64,000 nucleotides of DNA from Paenibacillus sp. JCM 18996 (GTDB lineage: Bacteria; Bacillota; Bacilli; Paenibacillales; NBRC-103111): NCBI GenBank assembly GCA_001313085.1, contig BBFE01000003.1, positions 1 to 64,000 of the forward strand, written 5' to 3'. Positions 22,774 through 36,310 of this stretch are shown in pieces. The notes under the pieces were generated by a model. The model had not been told where the DNA came from. It worked only from the letters and a program-made list of their open reading frames with translations, and searched no databases. The position numbers and the translations under genes were made by a program. Numbering within the stretch: position 1 is the first letter of the stretch; every line of letters starts with the position of its first letter.

Positions 22774-22888
22774 TTTGGTAATGTCTACCGCACCATTATC
22801 ACTGTAGGCACTCGTTCATGCCGTGGGCACAAGCTGCCTTAGACGTAGATCGTCAAGGGTGTGAAGTGAGGAAGGGTTTGATGCCCTG
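22774..22888 (+). ncRNA. EAR-like (epsC-motif) antitermination RNA, copy 1
   Basis: A roughly 112-nt block starting GGTAATGTCT and ending TTTGATGCCCT is repeated with about 80 percent identity at 53079-53187. Both follow a tyrosine-kinase gene directly. In Bacillus the eps-associated RNA lies between epsB and epsC and lets polymerase read through terminators; here the next gene is the epsC homologue and a terminator follows at once. Identity as EAR is by position and conservation, not by covariance search. Confidence 0.65.
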
Positions 22889-22905
22889 TTTGCACATAAA
22901 AGTGC

Positions 22906-22951
22906 AAGTTATGCCGTTTTTGGCAAAACGGTATAGCTTACATTTTTTATT
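22906..22951 (+). terminator. Intrinsic terminator inside the capsule operon
   Basis: AAGTTATGCCGTTTT pairs with AAAACGGTATAGCTT around a short loop, followed by ACATTTTTTATT. It would stop transcription before the epsC-type gene unless overridden, which fits the EAR-like RNA just upstream. Confidence 0.7.
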
Positions 22952-23010
22952 CGACAAACGAGTAATCATTTAATAGAAAAAATTAAAAAAAGAAGGATGT
23001 TGAGCAGGGG

Positions 23011-24906
23011 ATGTATGTAAAGCATAGTAGCACAGAAATAACCGGCGGAATTCGTGGATTGAACTTTTTTTAATTCACAAGCGGCTGTCTATTCTGATTG
23101 GAATGGATATGCTGATCGTATGGGTAAGCATCCTTTCGTCCTATTACTTGCGGTTCGAAGGTCACGTACCCGGCCTGTATATGCAGCAGATGCTGATTTA
23201 TTCCATTATCTCGACCGTTGTTTGTACCTGCTGCATGTTTTATTTCAAGCTGTATAATCGCATCTGGCAGTACGCCAGCGTTGGTGAAATGGTATCCATT
23301 TTCAAAGCGGTCTTGGCAGGGTGCTCCATCTCTTATGTAATCGGCCTTGTGCTCACAGGGTGGAGAATTCCGCTGCAAGTTTATATGCATTCCTTTGAAA
23401 CGATCTTGTTTCTGGAAGGCGGGTCCCGGTTCGTATGGAGAATAGTACGGGATCGGTATTCAAGGAATACCAATATGAGCAAAGCTCTCATTATCGGCGC
23501 CGGCGCCTGTGGGGCGAACATTGTCAAGGAGCTTAAACAGAATGCTTCAGCAACTATGTATCCTTTTGGATTTATAGACGACAATCCTATGAAGCACCGG
23601 CAGCAGGTGAACGGAATAACAGTACTCGGCGGCCGTGACCGGATTGTGCAAATAACGGAAGAGAATGACATTGAACATATTATTATTGCTATCCCCTCAC
23701 TTACCAGAAAAGAAACATCGGAAATCATTGAAATTTGCAAGCAAACCAAAGCCAAGCTGAAGCTGATCCCCAAACTGGATGAATTGATACAAGGAGAGGC
23801 TTTCCTCAATAAAATCAGAGATGTCCAGGTCGAAGATTTACTGGGAAGAGAGCCTGTCAAGATCGATCTGCACGGTGTAGCCGATTTCGTCGAAGACAAG
23901 GTTGTCCTTGTTACTGGAGCCGGAGGATCTATCGGTTCTGAGCTCTGCAGACAGATCAGCGGGTTTAAACCGCGGACGCTTCTTTTATTGGGGCATGGTG
24001 AGAACAGCATCTATACGATTGAGATGGAGTTAAGAGCCAAGTTCCCGAAGCTGCGATTAGAGACCATCATTGCTGATGTCCAGGACAGAAGCGGATTTTC
24101 CATGTGTTTGATACATTCAGACCGCAGATTGTATTTCATGCAGCAGCCCATAAGCACGTGCCGTTAATGGAAAGGAATCCATCGGAAGCCATTAAGAACA
24201 ATGTGTTTGGCACAAAGAATGTAGCTGACGCTTCAGATAAGTATAAAGTAGAAAGATTTGTGCTCATCTCGACGGATAAAGCGGTTAACCCGACAAGCAT
24301 CATGGGCGTAACCAAGAGGATCGCCGAGATGTTTATCCAATCGTTGGACAAGACTAGCAGCACTAAATTCGTAGCTGTCCGTTTCGGGAACGTGCTCGGA
24401 AGCAGAGGCAGCGTAATTCCAAGATTCAAACAGCAGATTGCCGCAGGCGGACCCGTCACCGTAACTCATCCCGACATGATCCGTTATTTTATGACCATTC
24501 CGGAGGCGGTACAGCTGGTCATCCAAGCCGGATCCTTCGCCCAAGGAGGAGAGGTATTCATCCTGGATATGGGAAGTCCGGTGAAGATTGTCGACCTCGC
24601 CACGGATTTGATCCGGCTTTCTGGCTTCGAGCCAGGCGAAGATATTGAGATTGAATTCTCCGGTATACGTCCGGGAGAGAAGCTGTTTGAGGAGCTGTTG
24701 ATGGACGAGGAAGGCATCACGGATACTTCGCATAACCGGATATTCATCGGAAAGCCGATGTTTATCAATCACAAGGAATTAGAGCTTGAAATCAAACGGT
24801 TAGAAAAAAGTAGTCGGCGAAGGACATGAAATGATCCGCGACATGGTAAAGCAGCTGGTGCCCGGGTTCCAACATGAATCTAAAAAAAGTGCTTGTTCAA
24901 GTGTAA
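23011..24906 (+). CDS. epsC: EpsC-type membrane nucleotide-sugar 4,6-dehydratase
   Basis: Membrane-bound UDP-GlcNAc 4,6-dehydratase-type enzyme of about 630 residues. Four N-terminal membrane helices ('LIVWVSILSSYYLRF', 'LIYSIISTVVCTCCMFYF'), a CoA-binding-like Rossmann fold ('ALIIGAGACGANIVKEL'), then the catalytic SDR domain ('VVLVTGAGGSIGSELCRQI'). The active site reads 'STDKAVNPTSIMGVTKRIAE', with Met in place of the usual Tyr as in PglF/WbpM enzymes. Breaks near 23065, 24092, 24803 and 24882; the corrected frame ends at TAA 24904-24906. With the EpsN- and EpsM-type genes it would make a bacillosamine-type sugar. Confidence 0.85.
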
Positions 24907-24967
24907 CAAGAGCATTGTGCAATGATGAAGATAGTACAAACCGGAATAAAAGGAGAAAAAATACGGA

Positions 24968-25852
24968 ATGAAGGTACGCAAAGCCATTATCCCGGCAGCT
25001 GGACTTGGAACAAGGTTTCTGCCTGCCACCAAAGCCATGCCTAAAGAGATGCTGCCTATCGTTGATAAACCGACTATCCAATACATCGTTGAAGAGGCAG
25101 TCGAATCGGGAATTGAAGATATCATCATCGTCACCGGTAAAGGCAAAAGAGCGATCGAAGACCACTTCGACAATTCCTTTGAATTGGAACAAAGCTTGCT
25201 GGAAAAAAGGAAAGCTTGAGCTGCTGAACGAAGTGCAGAAATCCTCCAAAATGGTAGACATTCATTATATCCGCCAAAAGGAAGCCAGAGGATTGGGCCA
25301 CGCCGTCTGGTGTGCACGAAAGTTTATAGGCAACGAACCATTCGCTGTGCTTCTGGGAGACGATATAGTACAAGCCGAAAAGCCTTGCTTAAGACAAATG
25401 ATTGAGCAATATCAACGTTACAAAGCATCGGTTATCGGGGTACAGCGTGTATCTGATGATGAGGTTTCACGTTATGGAATAGTTGACGCCCAACAATTAA
25501 ATGATCGCTTTTACAGCGTAAATAGTTTAGTAGAGAAACCGAAAAGAGAAGACGCCCCGTCTAATCTTGCTATCATGGGTCGCTACATTCTTAGCCCAAG
25601 AATTTTTTGAGATTCTTGATCATCAATCGCCTGGAGCAGGTGGAGAAATCCAACTGACTGATGCTATTGCGCAGCTGAATCAACATGAAGCTGTTTATGC
25701 TTACGATTTTGAAGGCGTTAGATATGATGTTGGTGAAAAAAATGGGTTTTATCAAAACGACTATTGAATTTGCATTACAACGTGAAGATTTAAGACACAG
25801 TATACTTGAGTATCTTTCGAAAGTAATGGAACAAGAATTAATAATAAAATAG
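24968..25852 (+). CDS. galU: UTP-glucose-1-phosphate uridylyltransferase
   Basis: Makes UDP-glucose from UTP and glucose-1-phosphate, about 293 residues. The nucleotide-binding loop '[20 protein letters not shown]' and 'LLGDDIV', 'GEIQLTDAI' and 'YDVGEKMGF' are standard for the family. ATG 24968 has AAAGGAG upstream. Breaks at runs near 25204, 25604 and 25738. Supplies UDP-glucose, from which GalE downstream makes UDP-galactose. Confidence 0.9.
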
Positions 25853-25963
25853 ATTTAACAGTTATATACCATAACTTGAAATGGGGACTAGATTTTATTA
25901 AACATTATTAAAAAAGTAGGTTTATTACTTGATTTTAAGTTAGTCAGGAAGGAACAATTTTGA

Positions 25964-27087
25964 ATGAAAATTTTATATGTATCCACGATAGCTAGTACCA
26001 TAAATGCATTTATGATTCCGCACATCAAACTGCTAATAGAGCAAGGTCATTATGTGGATATTGCATGTAATATCGATCGTGAGATAAGCAGTAGTTTGAC
26101 TGAACGTGGTTGTCAAGTCTTTAATATAGAATTTCAACGTTCACCGTTAAAAAAAAAGTAACTATATAGCTTACAAAAAAAACTTGAAAACAATTATAAA
26201 AAAAAGGCGGGTATGATACAGTCCATACCCATACCCCTGTTGCTTCAGCATGTGTAAGACTTGCGTGTAGAAAAAATGAAGAATGTGAAAGTCATATACA
26301 CTGCCCACGGATTTCATTTTTTATACAGGAGCTCCTCTTAAAAAATTGGTTAATATACTATCTTATTGAGCGCAATTTGGCAAAATATACTGATGTACTG
26401 ATTACCATTAATAAAGAGGATTATGAAAGAGCTAAGAATTCCTTCAATGCACGAAGAATTGAATATGTCCCTGGAGTTGGGCTAGATACTCGAAGATTTG
26501 ATGAATTAGTTGTCGATAAAGCAGCAAAGCGTAAAGAAATAGGAGTGCCGGAGGATGCTGTTGTTATACTTTCAGTTGGTGAACTTAATAAGAACAAAAA
26601 ACCATCAAACTGTTATTAGAGGAATAGCAAAGCTAAACCGTCCGAATATTTATTATGTCATATGTGGACGAGGAGAATTGGAAAATAGTTTAAGGAACTT
26701 ATCTAAAGAACTAGGAATAGAAGATCAAGTAAAATTGTTAGGCTACCGTACAGATATAGCTGAAATTTGCAAGGTAGCAGATATTTTTTGCCTTTCCTTC
26801 TTTCAGGGAAGGTTTACCTGTATCCTTGATGGAAGCCATGGCCTCAAAATTGCCAGTTGTTTGTTCTAACATTAGAGGAAACAATGATCTCATTCAGGAA
26901 GGAAAAGGCGGGTTTTTTAATTCATCCAATTAATGATGAGGGATTTGCTAAAGCAATTGATAAATTATTAGAGTCACGAGTAGCAATGGGTGAATATAAT
27001 TTCGAAAGAATACAATACTTTAGTTTAAATAATGTAAAAGAGAAGATGAAAGAAATTTATAAATTAGTTGGTAATGAGGCGCTGTGA
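25964..27087 (+). CDS. Glycosyltransferase, GT4/EpsD-like
   Basis: Cytoplasmic retaining glycosyltransferase of about 372 residues. N-terminal acceptor half starts 'MKILYVSTIASTINAFMIPH', with 'YTAHGFHFYTGAPL'. The donor half carries 'VVILSVGELNKNKNHQTVI' and the E-x7-E region restored as 'EGLPVSLMEAMASKLPVVCS'. The HGFHFY motif is typical of EpsD-type transferases. At least six frame breaks, for example near 26150, 26200, 26270, 26325, 26600 and 26795. The gene is visibly AT-richer than galU upstream. Confidence 0.78.
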
Positions 27088-27088
27088 T

Positions 27089-28233
27089 ATGAAAACTAGT
27101 GTTGTACTTTTAAGATCAAACCCTGTTGACCCTGATTCAAGGTTGAGAAGGAGGCTAGTAGTCTTATAAAGGCAGGATATGACGTTAACATACTGGCATG
27201 GGATAGAAGTTCGAAATATAACATTAAAGAATCTTTTATAGATTTTAGTCATGGAAGGGCAAAAATATACAGATTTGGTATCCCAGCTGCATATGGAGCA
27301 GGATTACTCAGCTTAAAACCCTTTATTTTATTTCAACTGCGCCTGCTGACGTGGCTTATGAAGAATAAAAAATCAATACCAAATCATTCATGCTTGTGAT
27401 TTTGATACTGCTTTCACTGCATATCATTGTTCTAAATTACTTAGAAAAAAAGTTAGTATTTGATATCTTTGATTATTTATTTACTGAAACAGACGGTAGA
27501 TTTGGTTTTCTAAAGAAGTATATTGTATATTGGCAACACAAAATAATTAATCATGCAGATGCCACTATTATCTGTACAGAGCATAGGATAAAACAGATAA
27601 AAGGGGCAAAACCGAAAAAAATTAATTATAATTCATAATAGTCCTCCTGAGTTAAATGAAAAAATTATCCATATTAGAAGTAAATGAAAATAAAGTGAAA
27701 ATTGTGTATGTTGGAATACTTCAAGACAAGAGATTTATAAAAGAATTAGCGGATATTGTTAAGGACAATAATGAATGTGAGTTGCACATAGGTGGGTTTG
27801 GAAAATTTGAAAATTATTTCCAATATATGGCATCAAAATATGAAAATATTAAATATTATGGAAAGCTGCCCTATCAAAAAAACATTAGAACTAGAAAAAA
27901 AGTTGTGACATTATGACTGCAATTTACGATCCAGCAGTCGGTAATCATTATTATGCTGCTCCTAATAAATTTTATGAGGCCTTAATGCTTGGAAAGCCAG
28001 TAATAATGGTAAAGAATACCGGCATGTCGGAAGTAGTTGCAAATAATAATATTGGAGAAGTAATTGACTTTAATACCGAAAGTCTGAAAGCAGCGATAGA
28101 AAATCTAATAAGAAGAAGAAGCCAATGGCAGGACATATCAAATAAAATGAAAAAAAATTTATATAAGAACGATTTTAGCTGGAATGAAATGGAAAGAAGG
28201 TTAATTGGAATATACAAAGGATTAGAACACTAG
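27089..28233 (+). CDS. Glycosyltransferase, group 1 family
   Basis: About 380 residues. Begins 'MKTSVVLLRSNPVDPDSR', a pattern seen in GT4-type enzymes of O-antigen loci, with 'LVFDIFDYLF' and 'INHADATIICTEHRIKQIKG' in the acceptor half and 'YYAAPNKFYEALMLGKPVIM' as the donor-binding E-x7-E block. Breaks near 27147, 27368, 27618, 27660 and 27885. Donor and acceptor sugars cannot be told from sequence. Confidence 0.75.
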
Positions 28234-28290
28234 ATTAAAGCAAGTTAGAAATTACAGACGTTATTGTGAAGTGATGAAGGGAAAAAAAGT

Positions 28291-29504
28291 ATGAAAATAT
28301 TATTTGTAGCACAAAACTTACAAATGGGTGGTATTCAAAAAAAGCACTAATAAACACGATTAAAGAGTTAAAAGAAGAGAGCGGACAAAAAAAGATTATC
28401 CTATTCCCGATATTGATATCTTTTTTTATTTGGAGACGGGATTCTTGTCAAAGAATTACCAGATAACATTAACGTATATCGAGGATCATTGTTACTAAGA
28501 TTAATTTCAACACCTTTTTTCAGTAGTAAAAGATCAAATGAATATACTTTATATATTACTTAGAATTTTTTTGTATGTTACTTGTCAGAATAATCGGCTC
28601 TGAAAAGTTTTATAGACTTCTTTTTTAAGATGCAAGAAAGATTAGATGGATATGATTATGCAATTTCTTATTTTAACGATGTGCAAGGCGGATATTTTAA
28701 CCGTGGAACTAACCAATATGTTGATGAATTTGTAGACGCCAAAAAAAGAAGATTGCATGGATCCACACAGATCCACTAAAAGCAGGATTTAACCGAGAAA
28801 CCGTATTAAATACTTACAAAAAAGTTTGATAATATTGTTTGTGTCTCAGCTGCTAACAGACAAAATTTAATTGAACTGGTGCCAGAATTTAAAAAAATAA
28901 AGTATGTGTTGTTAACAATTTTTTTCTCAATAGATGAATTAAAAGCAAAGGCAACTTGTTACACTCCTTTCGAGCCGAAAGGGGTTAGTATTGTTTCTGT
29001 GGGAAGAATAGATGATTCAACAAAGCGCTTCGATTTGATACCGAGGATATGCAAAATGCTAAAGGAGGATTCAATAACAAATTTTTATTGGAGAATCGTT
29101 GGTAACGGACCAGATTATGAGTCGAATAAACATCTTGCAGAATCTTTAGGTGTGTCAGATTTAGTTGAATTTGTTGGCGAAAAAAAAGACAATCCATATC
29201 CTTATATAAAAGAAAGTAAAATTTTTTGTTTTAACGTCTGCATACGAAGGCTATCCTATGGTAGTGTCAGAGTCATTAATGCTCGGAACACCAGTATTAA
29301 CAACTAGATACGCTGCCGTTTCCGAGCAGGTCATAGAGGATCATAACGCAATTGTTACTGGAATGGAAATAAATAATATTTATTTGGGACTCAAATATCT
29401 TTTAATTCATCCACATATCGTTGATAAGATGAAAGAAAACTTAAAATTAGATCACTTTTCGAATGATAAGGTTTTACATCAGTTTTTTTCAATTGTTTGT
29501 GTAG
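28291..29504 (+). CDS. Glycosyltransferase, group 1 family
   Basis: About 400 residues. Starts 'MKILFVAQNLQMGGIQK' (typical GT4 opening 'GG.ek'), with 'KIAWIHTDPLKAGFNRETV', 'VSIVSVGRIDDSTKRFDLI' and the donor motif restored as 'TSAYEGYPMVVSESLMLGTPV'. ATG 28291 follows GAAGGGAA. Breaks at more than eight A/T runs between 28338 and 29480; one T fewer near 29480 gives a stop at 29502-29504 after 'QFFQLFV'. Confidence 0.75.
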
Positions 29505-29570
29505 TTAATTTATATTTAAGCCCTCCAGCTTACTGGTAATTAACTCCACAAAACATAGGAGATGGATTTT

Positions 29571-30801
29571 GTGAATACGTTAGAAAAGGTACGAGAAAAG
29601 AAATTTACTATATTTTTTTTCTAGGGGTTTATATATTTTTTTATATCTCTTTTAGAGGGGTATTCTAATGATTCACATACTCCGATAGGAACGAAATATT
29701 TAGGTTTCTTTCTGGTGTTTATTTGGTTAATGGAAACGTTGATTAATACAAAAAAATTAGATTCAACAATAAAGTGATTTGTCTGTTATTATTTTGCGGC
29801 TGGAGTGCTTGTAGTATTTTATGGTCTGCAAATTACTCAGCATCTGTAATTTCGATAATGGGGTACTTCCAGGTATTTACTTTATATTTTCTTATATTTG
29901 ATGTGATTAAAATAAGAGAGACTCTTGTACGATTGATGTCCTCTTATGTCTTAGGTATTGCGATGTTGTCCGTTTCAGCTGTCATTAATATTTTTTACGG
30001 GTTCAGGTTTTAACGGATTTGAAAACCGATTTAGCGCTATGGGTATAGACCCTAATGATTTTGGCATTACTGTTACTTCTAGCATTCCAATCGCTTATTT
30101 TCTCTTTGTCGAGAAGAAGTCAAAATTAAGTATTCTGTACATCATACTAGCTATACCTATCGTTATCGCCACATCTTCAAGAGGCGCTGTTGTGGCGCTT
30201 TCCATCATAGCGATCGCTTACACTTTTATTTCTCTACAATCTGTAAAGAAAACAGTGTTTTTTGACTGTAACGATAGCAGGTTTAATATTACTAGTTGGA
30301 CAGTTCGTGCCTGAAACTGCTTTAATGCGAATAGGTCAAAGCTCGGCAGATGCTACAGGCTCAGGGCGGACATTGATATGGGAAGTAGCATGGAATTTAG
30401 GAAGTGCCTCTCCGTGGTTCGGCAACGGGGTCGGCACTTTTTATTTTTTTGTTTCGCCCACACAAACTCTTACTCACAATACATTTTTTTATCAAATTGG
30501 GCTGATCTTGGGATCATTGGATTCGGATTATGGAGTATTTTATGGATCTTACACTTCAAAAAAAATAATCACTATGAAATTGTCATATTTTAATGATTTA
30601 GCATTGAAAATGTCTTTATTCTTCTCCTTGACGGTGTTACTCGTTGGCTCTTTAACTCTAAACTGGGAAATCCACAAAGCTATCTTCATCATTTGGGGAT
30701 TTATATCAGTATTAGAACCAAATATGCCAAATGAATCGAATTACCATGCAAAGATATCGAGGAAAGAACAACTTAAAATAAAATCATTACAGACAACATG
30801 A
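29571..30801 (+). CDS. O-antigen ligase/polymerase-type membrane protein
   Basis: Polytopic membrane protein of about 405 residues with around ten hydrophobic segments. The Wzy_C-type core is 'IVIATSSRGAVVALSIIAIA' followed by the large outer loop 'GRTLIWEVAWNLGSASPWFG' and 'THNTFFYQIGLILG'. Such proteins polymerise or ligate repeat units outside the membrane. GTG 29571 is well spaced from AGGAGA; an in-frame ATG at 29562 abuts that site. Breaks near 29612, 29640, 29752, 29995, 30262, 30445, 30487 and 30562. Confidence 0.7.
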
Positions 30802-31173
30802 GTCAAGCAGAGATACACCACCGGGCGGTTTTTTGCCTTGTTATGTTGTAAAAGAAAGAAGACTATCTTAACTAACGAAGTTCTATGGTTCAATAATATA
30901 ACAGGTCCTTCGCTAAAAAAAGGAATATCCGCATGAACAGAAAATTCTATTTATTATTTAACATTCAACTGTTCTCTGAGGAGGAGTTGTTGATTCCGGC
31001 CTAAAAAACGTTCCTGCCGCCGAGAGCCGAACAGAAGTAACGGCAAAAAAATCACTACTGAACCTGAGAAACATGTGATATTGGTCTTAATACTATAGTT
31101 GCAATTTTTTTTGGATCAAATGGAATTTTGTATATTCCATAATAAATAAAATATAAGTAAGCGGGGCTAAATT
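30802..31173. other. Intergenic stretch, no gene recognised
   Basis: About 370 bp. A weak CG-rich turn followed by TTTTTT at 30817-30835 may terminate the polymerase gene. GAGGAGGAG near 30980 is not followed by an open frame. The 3' end presumably holds the promoter or leader of the GT2 gene. Confidence 0.35.
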
Positions 31174-32188
31174 ATGAATCCATATTTAAGTATAATTGTA
31201 CCAGTCTATAAAGTTGAACCTTATATCCACCAGTGTGTTGATAGCATATTAGCACAGACTTTTGCTGATTTTGAATTGATTTTAGTTGATGATGGTTCAC
31301 CTGATAACTGTCCACGAATTTGTGACGAATATGCGGAATTAGACCCAAGGGTAAAAGTCATACACAAAGCTAATGGAGGTCTTGTAAGTGCACGTAAAGC
31401 AGGGCTAAGAGCTGCTCGTGGAAAGTATATAGGTTATGTTGATAGCGATGATTGGGTTGAGGCAAAAAATGTTCGAGTTATTATGCAATGCAGCAAAGGA
31501 ATATGACACCGATATTGTTATGTGCGATGTAATACACAGTTATCCTGATCAAAACATTAGAAGTCAACAAATGATAGAGCCTGGGTTATACGACAAAAAA
31601 GGATATGACAAAAAAAGGTCTATCCCATCATGCTGTATTCAGGGAAATTTTATCAATTTGGTTTGTATCCAGCAGTTTGGAATAAAATATTTAAGAAGGA
31701 GTTATTAGAAAAAAAATCAATATAACGTTGATGACATAATAAAAAAATGGGAGAAGATGCAGCATGTACTTATCCTTGTTTATTAGATTCAAATTCAATT
31801 TATGTATTAGATAATAAATTCCTTTATCATTATCGTCAAATTGAATCTTCTATGACAAGAAAGTACGATGATAAATATTTAGAACGAGTTTTAGTTTTAA
31901 ATAATCTATTAAAAGAGAGAGTTAAGAAAAAAAACAGTGTATTCGACCTATCAGAACAGGTAAATTATTACCTTACTTTCTTAGTGATTGGGGCATTAAA
32001 TAATGAATTTAGTAAACAAAACACAAAGAGCAACGGTGAAAAAAAACGGAACTTTATTAAAAAAAATGCTTTTAAATGATGATATAAACGAAGCATTAAA
32101 TAATATTAAAATAAAAGGTATGTCTTTGAAATCAAAAGTATATATTACGTTATTAAGAAATCAAAATTTTTTTAATGAACTTTTTTGA
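31174..32188 (+). CDS. Family 2 glycosyltransferase
   Basis: Inverting GT-A glycosyltransferase of about 335 residues. 'LSIIVPVYKVEPYIHQCVDS' and 'LILVDDGSPDNCPRICDEY' bind the nucleotide, 'GYVDSDDW' is the metal-binding DXD region, and 'MGEDAACTYPCLLDS' holds the likely base. ATG 31174 follows AAGCGGGG. Frame breaks near 31464, 31604, 31712, 31742 and 32060. Comparable to EpsE/EpsH/EpsJ-type enzymes; sugar unknown. Confidence 0.8.
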
Positions 32189-32300
32189 TTATGTTTAAGA
32201 TGATTGCTAACAAAAAAAGAAAGTTTAATCTAAAAAAAATAAAAGAGAAAGAATTATAGCTCTGGTCCAATTCTTCTCCTTTGGAGTTAGGAGATCAAAC

Positions 32301-33834
32301 ATGAGAACAAAAAAAGAGCAATAATAAATCTTATTTCAAACCTTTTACTTCAAAGTGTATCTGTAATGATTGGTTTTATTTTACCCAGGTTTTTTTATTA
32401 CTAACTACGGATCATCTATATTTGGACTAACATCATCCATTAACCAGTTTTTGAGTTATTTAAAAAAATAATAGAAGCAGGTGTGGGTAATGCATCAGTT
32501 GCAGCATTATACAAACCCTTAAGTGTAGATGATCGGAGTAAGATCAACGGAATTCTGTCAGCGACAAACTACTTTTATAGGCGCTCAGGATATATATTTA
32601 TTGTTCTTGTATTTATTTTATCCTTTTGTTTTCCACTAATTGCTGCCGACAAGGTAGATGTTTCTTTAGCTTTTTTTTATTTGGTATTCATATTAGGGGT
32701 TAGTGGTATAGTTGAGTACTTTTTTTATTAGGCAAATACATAGTATTACTTACTGCTGATCAAAAAAAAGTTTTGTTATATTTTATATACGATCTGCTTT
32801 AAATATAATAAGTGCGATTTTTTTCAATATTATTTATTAAATTAGGTTTTTTCTATTGTCATGGTTATTGCTGTTTCAACTACTATCACAGTGTCAATCG
32901 TCCTCTTTTTTAAGAATTTATGTAAACAAGTTTTATCCATTCTTCAATATTAAAGTTAAGCCTGACACTGTTGCGATAAAGAGTAAATGGGATGCGTTAA
33001 TTCACCAAATTGCAGGTTTAGTTATATTTAATACTCCTATAATAATTATTACTATATTTGCTGGACTTGAGGAAGTCAGTGTATACACAATATACAATAT
33101 GGCATTTAATGCAATATTATTAATAATCTCAACTTTTTTTTCATCTGCAATGCTGGCCGCATTTGGAGATTTAATAGTTAGAGATGAAAAGGAAGTTTTG
33201 CATAGGCATTTTAGCAACTTTGAATATATATTTTATGCTGTTGTTGCAATTTTTTTTATACATGTGCAGCATTGTTAATATTGCCTTTTGTACAACTTTA
33301 TACTTCCGGGTTTCACGATGCAAATTATGTTAGACCGTTGCTAGCTACTTTGTTTATTTTAGTTGGAATTGCAAACGCAATACGTATTCCTGCAAGTATT
33401 TTAGTTAATTCTGCTGGGCACTTTAAAGAAACAAAGTGGCGTGCAATCATTGAAGCAGCAGTTAACATCGTTGCATCTCTAATTTTTTTGTCCACTATTT
33501 AGGTGTTGAAGGTATTCTTTTGGGTAGTCTATGTTCTTATGCATACCGTACCACTGATTTTATAATATATGTATCTCGTAATATCTTAAAGAACTCTCCA
33601 AGGCATACAGTAAATAAACTTTTTTCGTAATATGATTTTTTTCAATAATCGCTGCAGCTCCGTTTCTTATTTTTTGTTAAAGTTGAAGCACATAATTTTC
33701 TTGACTGGTTAAGTTGGGCGTTCCTTGTTGGATCATGGACATTAGTCGTTATTTTAATAGGTAATTCCATTGTGGACCCTAGGACAATGAGTGAAATCTG
33801 GAGACAAATTAAGAAAAAATACTTTGAAGCGTAA
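32301..33834 (+). CDS. Wzx-type polysaccharide flippase
   Basis: Membrane protein of about 505 residues with about 12-14 hydrophobic segments, which moves lipid-linked repeat units outward. 'LISNLLLQSVSVMIGFILPR' opens it, with 'INQFLSYL', 'IEAGVGNASVAALYKPLSVD' and 'IRIPASILVNSAGHFKETKW' as recognisable Wzx/MATE-like blocks. ATG 32301 follows TAGGAGAT. About ten breaks at A/T runs. C-terminus 'IWRQIKKKYFEA'. EpsK-like by context. Confidence 0.75.
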
Positions 33835-33879
33835 AGAATTAAATAAGGCAGTTTGAAAAAAGGTAAATGGAGATAAATT

Positions 33880-34437
33880 ATGAAAAAAAAACTAATGCTT
33901 TATTTTTTTATAAAGTTTTCGCAACTTATTTACCTAATTCCGATTCACGATTTATAGGTGAGCCAAGTAAAAAAAATAAGAGGTTTTTTTATTTAACCAT
34001 ATAACAGAGAGCAATAGTTTTAACATAAACATTCAAAGAAAGTCCGTATTTTCATCAAATGTGAAATTAGGAGATAATTCTGGAATTGGCCCAAGATGCT
34101 ATATTCAAGGACCAACAACAATAGGTAATAATGTAATGATGGCACCTGAGGTTTAATCTACACCACTAATCATGAGACATCTGATGTAGAAACTCCTATG
34201 TGCCAACAAGGGACAACGGTACCTAAAGAAGTGAAAATAGGAGATGATGTATGGATTGGCTCAAGAGTGATTATGTTACCTGGCGTCACAATTGGAAACG
34301 GATCAATTATTGCGGCAGGTTCTGTCGTGACAAAAGATGTACCTCCTCACTCTGTTGTAGGAGGAAACCCTGCTAAAGTATTAAAAAAAACAGAAAAGCT
34401 TAGTAATAAGGATTTTTTGTATAAATATATTTTTTAA
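33880..34437 (+). CDS. Hexapeptide-repeat O-acetyltransferase
   Basis: Left-handed beta-helix acyltransferase of about 185 residues (maltose/galactoside acetyltransferase-like). Hexapeptide rungs run from '[19 protein letters not shown]' to '[20 protein letters not shown]', ending with '[20 protein letters not shown]'. ATG 33880 follows AAATGGAG. Breaks near 33908, 33972 and 34157. Probably acetylates a sugar of the locus 1 repeat unit. Confidence 0.75.
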
Positions 34438-34470
34438 AGTAATAACTTATGAAATCGAATTGTATCATGC

Positions 34471-34502
34471 AATCTCGCCCTAATTTAGAGCGGGATTTTT
34501 TT
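34471..34502 (+). terminator. Intrinsic terminator
   Basis: AATCTCGC pairs with GCGGGATT (one G-U pair) across a short AT-rich loop and is followed by T7. It separates the acetyltransferase from galE. Confidence 0.7.
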
Positions 34503-34579
34503 GCTTTTCAAGGGGCTGTAGTTAATGTTTAAGCTTGGTAGATTGCTGTTTTGACACTTATTTCGGGAGGTGTATGCTC

Positions 34580-35639
<1,060 letters not shown>

Positions 35640-35709
35640 TATCTGTATTTTAGATATAATCTTATCTTTTTTTAATTTATAAAAAAAACCAAAGTGGGGC
35701 CGAATTAAC

Positions 35710-36310
35710 ATGAAAAGGTTTTGTGATCTGTTAGTTTCTACAGTTCTATTGCTTGTTTTATCCCCTGTGATCCTTATGGTTTATATTATGGTACGTTGGA
35801 AATTGGGAACTCCCGCCATATTTAAACAGCAACGTCCGGGGCTAAATGGACAACCATTCTATATATTGAAATTTCGTAGCATGACCGATCAACGAGATCA
35901 GGATAGTAACTTATTGCCTGACGAGGTTCGTTTAACACCCTTTGGAAAGATGTTAAGGAAATTCAGTCTAGATGAATTACCTCAGTTATTAAATGTAGTA
36001 CGGGGAGACATCAGTTTGGTGGGCCCCAGGCCATTACGAATGGAATATCTTCCGTTATACACGCCGGAACAAATTAGACGTCACACAGTAAAGCCGGGTA
36101 TAACGGGTTGGGCACAAGTAAACGGAAGAAATGCGATTACTTGGGAAGAGAAGTTTGCTCTAGATGTCTGGTATGTTGATAACCAATCCTTTTTTTATTA
36201 GACGTTAAGATTCTATGGTTAACCTTCTTAAAAGTAATTCGATCAGAAGATATTAATCAGAACGGGCATGCAACAATGCCCTTCTTTAAAGGAGTTGAAA
36301 AAAACAATGA
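35710..36310 (+). CDS. epsL: EpsL-type initiating sugar transferase
   Basis: Membrane phosphoglycosyl transferase of about 200 residues that loads the first sugar phosphate onto undecaprenyl phosphate. One N-terminal hydrophobic helix ('LLVSTVLLLVLSPVILMVY'), 'YILKFRSMTDQRD', the catalytic 'SLDELPQLLNVVRGDISLVG' with 'PRPL', and 'GITGWAQVNGRN'. Short monotopic form, like EpsL/PglC. Break at the T8 run near 36190; the exact end depends on the A7 run at 36299, with a likely overlap with the next ATG. Confidence 0.82.

Noticed and set aside
30817..30835. Terminator after the first polymerase gene
   Set aside because: The stem before the T6 run has only three or four stable pairs.
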